Shown here piece after piece: positions 7,932 to 15,496 of a stretch of 64,000 nucleotides of DNA; position 1 is the first letter of the stretch, and each line of letters begins with the position of its first letter. The translations under genes and the position numbers were made by a program. The notes beneath the pieces are model-generated. The model saw only the letters and a list, made by a program, of their open reading frames with translations. It had not been told where the DNA came from and did no database searches. Origin of the DNA: Xanthomonas campestris pv. phormiicola (GTDB lineage Bacteria > Pseudomonadota > Gammaproteobacteria > Xanthomonadales > Xanthomonadaceae); NCBI GenBank assembly GCA_025666215.1, contig CP102593.1, positions 2,183,001 to 2,247,000 of the forward strand, written 5' to 3'.

Positions 7932-10403
7932 ATGTTCATTCCAGATACGTCGATCAGCGAGTTCATCTCCATCTCCACGCATGTAGCGCCTTCGGTGCTC
8001 AAGACGACGGGGGGAGACTTCATGTTGACCTGGCATCTGGGGGGACTGCCGTTCGTCGGTCGCGAGGAGTGGGAGATCGAACACCGCCACAACACGTTCA
8101 ACCGCATGCTGCAGACACTGCGCGCGCCGGACTTCGCCAACCTGGCCTTCTGGGTGCACGACATTCGCCGCCGCCGCCGCATCAAGTCCACCGGCAAGTT
8201 CCGCCAGGCTTTCAACCAGGCGCTGTCGGACGAGTACTACGGCACGCTTTCGTCGCAGAAGATCATGCAGAACGAGTTGTATCTGACCATGATCTATCGC
8301 CCCGTAGTGACGGGAAAGCGGCTGATGGACAAGTCGTCCAATATCCCCCAGCTGCAAAACGAGCAGGACCAGGCGATCACCAAGCTCATGGAGTTGGCCG
8401 GCAACGTCGAGGCCGTGTTGAAGGACTATTCGCCCTACCGGCTGAGCATGTACGAAGCCAGCAATGGCATCGTGTTCTCCGAGGCGCTCGAATTCTTCGG
8501 CTTCCTCATCAACCGCATCGACGAGCCGGTACCTGTGCTGCAGGCGCCGGTCCCCGCATACCTGCCGGTCAGCAAGCACATGTTCGCCAACAAGACCGGC
8601 GACTACGTGATCAAGACGCCCGAAGGCGTCAATCACTTCGGCGCCATCCTGAACATCAAGGAATACACCGACGGAACCTATCCCGGCATCCTGAATGGTC
8701 TGAAGTATCTAGATTTCGAGTATGTAGTGACCCATTCCTTCAGCCCGATGGGGCGCCACGATGCGCTGAAAGTGCTGGACCGGACCAAGGGCATGATGAT
8801 CTCGTCGGGCGACAAGGCCGTGAGCCAGATCCACGAACTGGACCTGGCGATGGATCAGCTGTCGTCCGGCAACTTCGTGTTGGGCGAATACCACTTCACC
8901 ATCGCCGTCTACGCCGACACCCAGGAGAAGCTATCGCAACAGATCGCGACCACCCGCGCGGAGCTGTCCAATGCCGGGTTCGTCTCCACCAAGGAAGACC
9001 TGGCCATCGCGTCGTCCTTCTATGCGCAGCTTCCGGGCAACTGGAAGTACCGCACGCGCCTGGCCAACGTCAGTTCGCTGAATTTCCTTGGCCTGTCCCC
9101 GTTGCACAACTTCGCCCAGGGCAAGCGCGACAACAATCCCTGGGGCGAGTGCGTCACCACGCTGCAGACGACCAACGGCCAGCCTTACTATTTCAATTTC
9201 CATGCCACGCATCCGGCGGAGAATTCGCTGGGCGAAAAGGCCATCGCCAACACCATGGTGATCGGCAAGTCCGGTACCGGTAAGACCGCGTTGATCAATT
9301 TCCTGCTCAGCCAGGTGCAGAAATTCGATCCGATCCCGACCATCTTCTTTTTCGACAAGGATCGTGGCGCGGAGATCTTCGTGCGCGCCTGCGGCGGCAA
9401 CTATCTGGCCCTGGAAAACGGCCGCCCTACCGGTTTCAATCCGTTCCAGTGCGAGCGCAGCGAGGCCAACGTGCAGTTCCTGGCCGACCTGATCAAGGTC
9501 CTGGCCGGCAAGCTCGAGTACACCTCGCGCGAGGAAGAGGACATCTTCCGCGGCGTCGAAGGCATGCTGGATACGCCGATGCACTTGCGCAGCATGACCA
9601 ACTTCCGCAAGAGCCTGCCCAACATGGGCGACGACGGCCTGTATGCGCGCATGCGCAAGTGGACCGCGGGCAACTCGCACGGCTGGGTGTTCGACAATCC
9701 AGTCGACACCATCGACCTGGAAAAGGCCAGCATCATCGGCTTCGACTACACCGACGTCATCGACAACCCGGAAGTGCGGGTGCCGGTCATCAACTATCTG
9801 CTGCACCGGCTCGAGGCCTTGATCGACGGACGCCCGCTGATCTACGTGATGGACGAGTTCTGGAAGATCCTGGACGGCAAGGGCGGCCTCAAGGAATTCG
9901 CCAAGAACAAGCAGAAGACCATCCGTAAGCAGAACGGCCTCGGCATCTTCGCCACGCAGAGTCCGGAAGACGCGCTGGCCAGCGATATCTCGGCGGCGTT
10001 GGTCGAGCAGACCGCCACCATGATCCTGTTGCCCAACCCCAACGCGAGCAAGGAAGACTACATGGAAGGTCTCAAGCTCACGGAAGCCGAGTATCAGGTG
10101 GTGGTCAACCTCGACGAGCGCTCGCGCTGCTTCCTGGTCAAGCAGGGCCACGGCTCGTCGGTGTGCCAGCTCAATCTGCGCGGCATGGACGATGCGCTGG
10201 CCGTCATCTCGGCGTCCACCGACAACATCGAAATCATGCATCAGGTGCTCGAGCGAAAAGCAAAGGAGCATGGCGTGGCGCCCGATGATCTGACGCCCGA
10301 GCAGTGGCTGAGCGAGTTTTATGCCAAGCGCAAGGGTTCCGGAAAATCGGCATCCGCGAAATCGTCGTCTTCCGATAATCGGGGCGCTGCGGCAGTTGCC
10401 TGA
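7932..10403 (+). CDS. virB4: VirB4 ATPase
   Basis: Large inner-membrane-associated ATPase. The frame is open further upstream, but homology-like sequence begins at ATG 7932 (MFIPDTSISEFISISTH), giving 823 residues, the usual size. An N-terminal CagE/TrbE/VirB domain is followed by the P-loop domain: Walker A GKSGTGKT at about 445-452 and Walker B LIYVMDEF at about 636-643, then the QSPEDAL and TMILLPNP motifs of VirB4. No strong ribosome-binding site is seen before 7932, so the start is less certain than the gene. Confidence 0.94.
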   Translation: MFIPDTSISEFISISTHVAPSVLKTTGGDFMLTWHLGGLPFVGREEWEIEHRHNTFNRMLQTLRAPDFANLAFWVHDIRRRRRIKSTGKFRQAFNQALSDEYYGTLSSQKIMQNELYLTMIYRPVVTGKRLMDKSSNIPQLQNEQDQAITKLMELAGNVEAVLKDYSPYRLSMYEASNGIVFSEALEFFGFLINRIDEPVPVLQAPVPAYLPVSKHMFANKTGDYVIKTPEGVNHFGAILNIKEYTDGTYPGILNGLKYLDFEYVVTHSFSPMGRHDALKVLDRTKGMMISSGDKAVSQIHELDLAMDQLSSGNFVLGEYHFTIAVYADTQEKLSQQIATTRAELSNAGFVSTKEDLAIASSFYAQLPGNWKYRTRLANVSSLNFLGLSPLHNFAQGKRDNNPWGECVTTLQTTNGQPYYFNFHATHPAENSLGEKAIANTMVIGKSGTGKTALINFLLSQVQKFDPIPTIFFFDKDRGAEIFVRACGGNYLALENGRPTGFNPFQCERSEANVQFLADLIKVLAGKLEYTSREEEDIFRGVEGMLDTPMHLRSMTNFRKSLPNMGDDGLYARMRKWTAGNSHGWVFDNPVDTIDLEKASIIGFDYTDVIDNPEVRVPVINYLLHRLEALIDGRPLIYVMDEFWKILDGKGGLKEFAKNKQKTIRKQNGLGIFATQSPEDALASDISAALVEQTATMILLPNPNASKEDYMEGLKLTEAEYQVVVNLDERSRCFLVKQGHGSSVCQLNLRGMDDALAVISASTDNIEIMHQVLERKAKEHGVAPDDLTPEQWLSEFYAKRKGSGKSASAKSSSSDNRGAAAVA

Positions 10404-10475
10404 CTGCGCGCGCATCGGTCGTGAATGGCTGTGTATTTCTACAAGTTCAGTGTTGAGTTATTTATGGACAGGGCT

Positions 10476-11255
10476 ATGAAATCTTTCAATCGGTTCCGCA
10501 TCATCGTTGCCGTAGTCGCGCTGGGCGCGCTGGCGCCCGTTACTGCGCTTGCGCAGTGGGAGGTGATCGACAATAAGCAGATCGAAGAAAATGAAAAGAA
10601 TACGGACAAGCTGAAGGACAAGCTTGACGAAATCCGCAAGGCGAACCTCGTTGGCGCTAAAGACAAAGACAACGCGAGCGGCGAAGAAGTCGAAAAGCCG
10701 AAGGAAAAGCTTGTGAAGAGGGAGGACAACGAAGGCGTTTCCACCTGTGCGAGCACGACATCGGGCACGTCTGTATCAACCGAGCAGCAGAAGACCTGCG
10801 AACTTATCCAGCGCACGCGCAACTCGCAGTACAACTACATGGTGGCGATGTACGACATCACGGCTAAGCGACTGGAGCGCCTGCGCGCGATCGAGAAGGA
10901 GCGCCAGAACATCAAGCCTGAAGAGATCGGCAAACTCGAAGACAATACCAACAAGCTGATCGCCCTGAAGACATTGATGGACATCGACCGCCAGCAGACC
11001 GAGTCAGCCATGTTCGCCTACGAAAAGCGCCTGGCGTTCCTGAGCGAGATTCAGTCGGCAGGCGCCCGGGCAGCGATGACCGGCCAGACACCGCCGTCGG
11101 CGGAGGGTACGGGGGGAGGTGGTTTGTTTCCTGGTTGGACCGGTCTGGGAGATATCGCGAGCAAGGTGATCGGCGGCACCGTTATGGCGGGAGCGTTGCA
11201 AACAGCCAAGTCGTCCAAGCCCGATGGGTTCGAGCGACTGGGTATTGACGATTAG
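10476..11255 (+). CDS. virB5: VirB5-like minor pilin/periplasmic protein
   Basis: Called VirB5 from its position between virB4 and virB6 and its architecture. A signal peptide of about 26 residues ends in VTALA before QWEVIDN. A highly charged Lys/Glu segment (about 33-85), a helical middle with SQYNYMVAMYDITAKRLERL, and a Gly-rich C-terminus follow. Family sequence identity is low, so the call rests on synteny and helical content. ATG 10476 is chosen because the signal peptide starts there; ATG 10464 is possible. Confidence 0.75.
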   Translation: MKSFNRFRIIVAVVALGALAPVTALAQWEVIDNKQIEENEKNTDKLKDKLDEIRKANLVGAKDKDNASGEEVEKPKEKLVKREDNEGVSTCASTTSGTSVSTEQQKTCELIQRTRNSQYNYMVAMYDITAKRLERLRAIEKERQNIKPEEIGKLEDNTNKLIALKTLMDIDRQQTESAMFAYEKRLAFLSEIQSAGARAAMTGQTPPSAEGTGGGGLFPGWTGLGDIASKVIGGTVMAGALQTAKSSKPDGFERLGIDD

Positions 11256-11339
11256 TTCGCATTGTGCCGGTCCCGTTTGAAGCGGATCGGTTCGCAGGAA
11301 TAACGCTCAGCGACGAGCGTGCCGGGTTATGGAGCAGTC

Positions 11340-12428
11340 ATGAATCTGTTAGATAATTTTGGCAACTATGCGTTTTTCACGCTCATCAATAACTTCCTGC
11401 GCGACGAGATCGACTATTTCCAATGGTCGCTGCTGATCCGCATGTCGTGGTGGGTGACGGTGACGGCGATGAGCGCGCTGACGCTGTGGGTGTTGTTCAA
11501 GGGGTACAAAGTTGCAACCGGCCAGTCGCGGGAATCGGCGATGGAACTGGTGGTGACCGCGCTGCGTTCGTCGCTGATTGTCGGTGTGGCCATGGGCATG
11601 GTGTCTGCGGCCAAACCGGACGGAGACAAAAATAGCCTCTATTGGAAAGCGACGGATGGTTTGAGCGGGGCCATCGTCAAGACGGTGACTGGGAGCTCGG
11701 ACAGCCCCTATGCTGAGATCGACAAGAACCTGGCGCTGATGCAGGTCGGGATGACGATCATCGACCAGATCAATACCGCCGGCGACGCGGAGCGCGATAA
11801 GGAGAAGGATCGTGCGCGCATGTTCACGGGGATTGGCATTGCCGGCCCAGGCGTGGTGGGGGGATCGCTGCTGTTGCTGAACAAGCTGGCGATCGCGCTG
11901 TTCATCGGTTTTGGGCCGTTGTTCATCCTGTGTCTGCTATTCGATGTCACGAAGTCGCTGTTCCAGAAGTGGCTGCTGTACGGGATCGGGACGATGTTCT
12001 CGTTGTCGGTGTTGAGTTTCACGGTAGGCCTGGCGACTAAAGTGACGACCGCCGTGGCGGCGGGTTTCATTGCGAAGTGGGCGGCAACGAACGGCACAGG
12101 AGAGGGTGTGAGCGCGATGGCATTGCAGCAGGGAGGGGTCGGGTTGGTGTTGAGCACACTGATTCTCACCGCGCCGCCTATGGCAGCGGCATTCTTCCAA
12201 GGCACGCTGGGGCAATTCAATGCGTATTCGCAGCTTGGCCAGGTAGGTAAGGATCCAGCAACGGGGCAGCCTTATACGCCGCAGGCGCCGGGTAGAGTAG
12301 GACAAACTACTACAGATCATGCAGCTACCCAGGTAGTGAGTAACTATGGAAGTACAAATAGAGGAGCAGATGGTCAGAACCAAGTTGCTCTACCTGGAAG
12401 CCGTGGTGTGCATGGAAATAATGGTTAA
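11340..12428 (+). CDS. virB6: VirB6 polytopic inner-membrane protein
   Basis: Polytopic membrane component of the translocation channel. ATG 11340 follows GGAG at 11331. At least five hydrophobic segments are visible, including one at about 30-52 (MSWWVTVTAMSALTLWVLF) and those around LVVTALRSSLIVGVAMGM and LAIALFIGFGPLFILCLLF. The last 45 or so codons (after about 12290) turn AT-richer and low-complexity (Gly/Asn/Ser/Gln), unlike the rest of the gene. Part of this gene is repeated at 14939-15285. Confidence 0.92.
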   Translation: MNLLDNFGNYAFFTLINNFLRDEIDYFQWSLLIRMSWWVTVTAMSALTLWVLFKGYKVATGQSRESAMELVVTALRSSLIVGVAMGMVSAAKPDGDKNSLYWKATDGLSGAIVKTVTGSSDSPYAEIDKNLALMQVGMTIIDQINTAGDAERDKEKDRARMFTGIGIAGPGVVGGSLLLLNKLAIALFIGFGPLFILCLLFDVTKSLFQKWLLYGIGTMFSLSVLSFTVGLATKVTTAVAAGFIAKWAATNGTGEGVSAMALQQGGVGLVLSTLILTAPPMAAAFFQGTLGQFNAYSQLGQVGKDPATGQPYTPQAPGRVGQTTTDHAATQVVSNYGSTNRGADGQNQVALPGSRGVHGNNG

Positions 12429-12433
12429 TTTTT

Positions 12434-12922
12434 ATGAATAAAAATATATATTACATTTTTATTGCTATTGCGGCGTGTTTTTTTTCCTTTGGCGTGAGTG
12501 GGCAAACCAGATGCGCGGTTGGGACTCAGACTGGAAGCGCGCAGTGTCTGCCAGACGATGAAGGATCCGCGCCTCCGCGCCCTACAGGAGAGTGGATTAA
12601 AACTTGGGGGGCTTTAGTTAGTTCTAATCAAGGGCATGGAGCATGGACATCTAAGGGGAAATTTACCAAGGATGAAGCGGTGCAGGACGCTGTTGATAGA
12701 TGTCGTGCCACAGGTGTGTCTGATTGTAATGTTGATTCAACTTATTTTAATCAATGTGTGGCTGTTGCGGGCTCATCAAGTAAAATTGGAATTTCTATTG
12801 GTAAGGCAAAGGATGAGCCTACTGCCGGGAAAGCCGCAATCGCGGATTGCCAGAAAAGGGGGGGGGCGCAATGTGCCGTTGAATTTTCTGACTGTACAGA
12901 TCCTTTCTTTAAAAGATATTGA
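12434..12922 (+). CDS. secreted DUF4189-type Cys-rich protein, candidate immunity or accessory factor
   Basis: 162 residues with an AT-rich coding sequence. A signal peptide (MNKNIYYIFIAIAACFFSFG, cut near SGQT) is followed by a Cys-rich domain with the DUF4189 pattern: WGA-V, GAWT, AV--A---C, then C-V repeated. DUF4189 genes are known companions of Xanthomonadales T4SS loci; their function is not established. It lies 5 bases after virB6 and 66 bases before the lipoprotein gene. It may be an immunity protein, an inhibitor of cell-wall hydrolases, or a T4SS accessory; the sequence alone does not decide. Confidence 0.75.
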   Translation: MNKNIYYIFIAIAACFFSFGVSGQTRCAVGTQTGSAQCLPDDEGSAPPRPTGEWIKTWGALVSSNQGHGAWTSKGKFTKDEAVQDAVDRCRATGVSDCNVDSTYFNQCVAVAGSSSKIGISIGKAKDEPTAGKAAIADCQKRGGAQCAVEFSDCTDPFFKRY

Positions 12923-12988
12923 GCGGCGAAATAGCTGGTGCTGATTTTAATTGTTGATCGTTCTTAAGTCCTTGGATGTGGTGAATGC

Positions 12989-13483
12989 ATGCTGCGTAAT
13001 ATTCTTCTGATGTTTTTATTTTTTTCCTCATCTGCATGCACTTCTCGCGTTGAATCATCAGTTGTTGATTCAAAAGAGAAGGTTTCTGTTGCCGTAGATG
13101 AGTCAGGAAAGGTCTCCAAAGAAAAAAAAGATTCGACCTCCGTTTCTGATGGCTTTAAAAAAGGCATGTCTTACGGAGATTTAAGAAGGCTTGCCCTGAC
13201 TAATGGCTGGGTTCCTAAAGCCCATCTTTCGTGCAAGCAGGGGGTGGTCGGCGCTGCTTTTGAGAAAGTTTGCTCATCCAACCCCAAGCGCTGTGAAGCT
13301 TGCGAATTGGCCCCTGAGTTGAGTGAATGCAGTGGGGATGGATATTGCCTTATGGAGTTTACTGACGCTGATGGTGGCAAATTGCTGGCAGTTGCGACTT
13401 ATGGCGAAATTGAAGATGTACTAGTGACAGGGAAGGACTCGCGGCTTCAAGTTACTTCATGGGAAGTTAAGTCTGTAAAATAG
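12989..13483 (+). CDS. periplasmic lipoprotein, likely cognate immunity protein (X-Tfi)
   Basis: 164 residues. Hydrophobic leader with lipobox SSSAC, so it is probably a lipid-anchored periplasmic protein. A charged linker (about 20-50) is followed by a compact domain with the GMSYGDLRRLALTNGWVP motif and five Cys. Small lipoproteins of this form next to XVIPCD effectors act as immunity proteins that block the lysozyme-like toxin in the periplasm; this role is inferred from position, 29 bases before the effector. Composition is clearly lower in GC than virB8-virB11. Confidence 0.72.
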   Translation: MLRNILLMFLFFSSSACTSRVESSVVDSKEKVSVAVDESGKVSKEKKDSTSVSDGFKKGMSYGDLRRLALTNGWVPKAHLSCKQGVVGAAFEKVCSSNPKRCEACELAPELSECSGDGYCLMEFTDADGGKLLAVATYGEIEDVLVTGKDSRLQVTSWEVKSVK

Positions 13484-13512
13484 CGATTGGTGTTAATTCA
13501 TAAGGAGGCTTT

Positions 13513-14814
13513 ATGAGCAGTCCGTTAGCTGATCTAATCCAGCGTGGCGAGTCTGGGCGTACAGGATATGACGCTTACAATCGTGGTACTTATCTCGGCG
13601 ATGATGGGCGCGAACGCGTCCGTGGAAGTGATGGTCCTATAGATTTCTCTGCAATGACAGTTGGTCAGGTGATGGATGCTCAGGCACTGCCAAGAGGTGA
13701 TGAGCAACGATTATTTGCGGTGGGTAGATACCAGGTGATACCCGGCACAATGAAAGATGCTGTGGATTTGCTGGGTATCGAAAGTTCCAAGGCGATGACG
13801 CCCGACGTACAAGATCAAATTTTCTCCGACTATCTTATGTCGCAGAAACGGCCTGCCATAAGGGAATACATAACTGGCCAAACTGGTGCAACACTTCATG
13901 ATGCTCAAAAGGCGTTATCACAGGAGTGGGCAAGTATCGCTGACCCTGATACAGGGAAAAGCTATTACCACAAAGCTGGTGGGGCGAATCATTCCTCCAT
14001 CACTAATGCGGAGACAGCGCAGGCGCTAAATGCGATGCGTGAGTCTTATTTTAAAGGAATCGAGAGCGGTCTGTCGCCGAGCGATGCTTGGCGACAGATC
14101 AACTCCCAGCCCTCGCAACAATTGTCGGCACCATCGCATTCCCCGCGTGCCGAGCCGATGGCCGATGGCAAACTTGAAAAAGGCGAGCACGGCGAAGCCG
14201 TCAAGCAGATGCAGGGCCAGCTAGCGCAATTGGGCCTCACTGGCCGTGATGGCAAACCTCTGCATCCAGATGGCGACTTCGGTCCGAACACCCGCTACGC
14301 CGTGGAACAGTTCCAGCGCGAGCATGGCCTGGGAGTGGATGGCGTGGTCGGCCGCAATACCCGCGCCGCGCTGGATCAGGCAGTGGCGCAGCATGCGCCG
14401 ACGCAGCAAGCCGCAACGCCTCATTCGGCTGCCGCCGCGCCATTACTGTCCGACCCCAGCCATCCGCAGCATGCCTTGTACTCGGGTTCGGTACGCGAAC
14501 TGGAAAAGCTTGGCGAGCGCGGCGGTTTCGCCAATCGCCAGGCCTTGGAGCAGGCGGCCGGGCAGATGGCGTTCGAGGCCAAGGTCAGCGGTCTTGATCG
14601 GATCGATCATGTCCTGCCGAGCAAAGACGGTCGTGGCTTGATCGCTGTCCAGGGTGAACTGAACGATCCGGCGATGCATCGCGTGTACGTCGATCGCGAG
14701 CAGGCGCAGGTGCAGCCGATGCAGGAGAGCACGCGGCAGATGGCTGAGGAAGTGCAAAGGCAGTCGCAGACGCAGCAGGGCGAAGCGAGAGCGCCAGCGG
14801 CGATGACGCGTTAG
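13513..14814 (+). CDS. X-T4SS antibacterial effector: lysozyme-like + peptidoglycan-binding + XVIPCD
   Basis: Predicted toxin delivered by this T4SS to rival cells. AAGGAGG lies 6 bases before the ATG. Domain order: lysozyme-like domain (about 1-195, with RGESG near the start, Glu13 as likely catalytic acid, and FAVGRYQVIPGTM at 68-80); PG_binding_1 domain (about 222-288, GEHGEAVKQMQGQLAQLGL); XVIPCD secretion signal (about 308-433: DPSHPQHALY, then FEAKVSGLDRIDHVL, ending in a Gln-rich tail). The coding sequence changes near 14100 from AT-richer to the high GC of the chromosome, suggesting a foreign toxin domain joined to a resident signal. It has no signal peptide, as expected for a T4SS substrate. 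Confidence 0.9.
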   Translation: MSSPLADLIQRGESGRTGYDAYNRGTYLGDDGRERVRGSDGPIDFSAMTVGQVMDAQALPRGDEQRLFAVGRYQVIPGTMKDAVDLLGIESSKAMTPDVQDQIFSDYLMSQKRPAIREYITGQTGATLHDAQKALSQEWASIADPDTGKSYYHKAGGANHSSITNAETAQALNAMRESYFKGIESGLSPSDAWRQINSQPSQQLSAPSHSPRAEPMADGKLEKGEHGEAVKQMQGQLAQLGLTGRDGKPLHPDGDFGPNTRYAVEQFQREHGLGVDGVVGRNTRAALDQAVAQHAPTQQAATPHSAAAAPLLSDPSHPQHALYSGSVRELEKLGERGGFANRQALEQAAGQMAFEAKVSGLDRIDHVLPSKDGRGLIAVQGELNDPAMHRVYVDREQAQVQPMQESTRQMAEEVQRQSQTQQGEARAPAAMTR

Positions 14815-14938
14815 GTGCTCTGCGCTATAAGCGGATCAACGGCGCCTTGAGCGCCATTGGTTCTCCAGGTGCGCAGACGCGGTTGCAGCTGATCTTGATC
14901 CACGACCACCGATTCGTATAGTCCTGTTCTTCCTGCTG

Positions 14939-15285
14939 TTCGCTATTGATCCGCATGTCGTGGTGGGTGACGGTGACGGCGATGAGCGCGCTGACGCTGT
15001 GGGTGTTGTTCAAGGGTTACCAGGTGGCCACCGGCCAGTCGCGACAATCGGCGATGGAATTGGTGGTGACGTCGCTGCGTGCGTCGCTGATTGTCGGTGT
15101 GGCGATGGGCATGGTGTCTGCGGCCAGGCCGGGGGCGACAGAGGGCGACGGTTTGATGAGCGGCCTGTATTGGCGGCTGACCAACGGGCTGAGCAGCGCG
15201 ATCGTCAAGACCGTGACTGGCGGCTCGGATGGTACTTACGCGGGACCGATAAGAACCTGTTCATGTGCGGATTGCGATGACGAAC
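14939..15285 (+). pseudogene. partial, decayed copy of virB6
   Basis: Encodes a near copy of VirB6 residues about 34-140 (IRMSWWVTVTAMSALTLWVL, then ATGQSR-SAMELVVT-LR-SLIVG), with the first 70 or so bases almost identical to 11441-11510. It lacks the true 5' end and loses the frame at about 15240; after that, base-level similarity (GATAAGAACCTG, GGATTGCGATGACGA) continues to about 15285 and stops. It is a fossil of a duplicated or recombined virB6, not an active gene. Confidence 0.88.
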
Positions 15286-15496
15286 ACCGTCTAGGTCCAC
15301 GCGCCTGGCAAGGCGCGTGAGCGACGCTGCAGGTGGTGGCGATCCCACAGTTGCCCGCTTGTAATCTCCCAAGGCATGGGCCGTTTGCGCTGAATACGTA
15401 TGCAAGCGCCTGTTCGATTCGCGCATCGACGTTACCCTAAAGCAGCTTTCCGCGTGCCCATGACGCACGCGATCTCTGCCCGAAGGGGGGCGTTGC
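15286..15496. other. non-coding gap before xgtA
   Basis: Contains a short GC hairpin (ACGCGCCT/AGGCGCGT, about 15300-15320), the operator-like motif listed separately, and the xgtA ribosome-binding site (AAGGGGGG at about 15483). No gene seen. Confidence 0.6.
15391..15404. promoter_or_regulatory. LacI-type operator candidate, site 1 (xgtA)
   Basis: TGAATACGTATGCA, 93 bases before the xgtA ATG. The same 14-mer (or its complement) occurs at 20652 and 23090, always upstream of alpha-glucan genes. The centre ATACGTAT is palindromic with a central CG, as in LacI-family operators. Confidence 0.65.
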
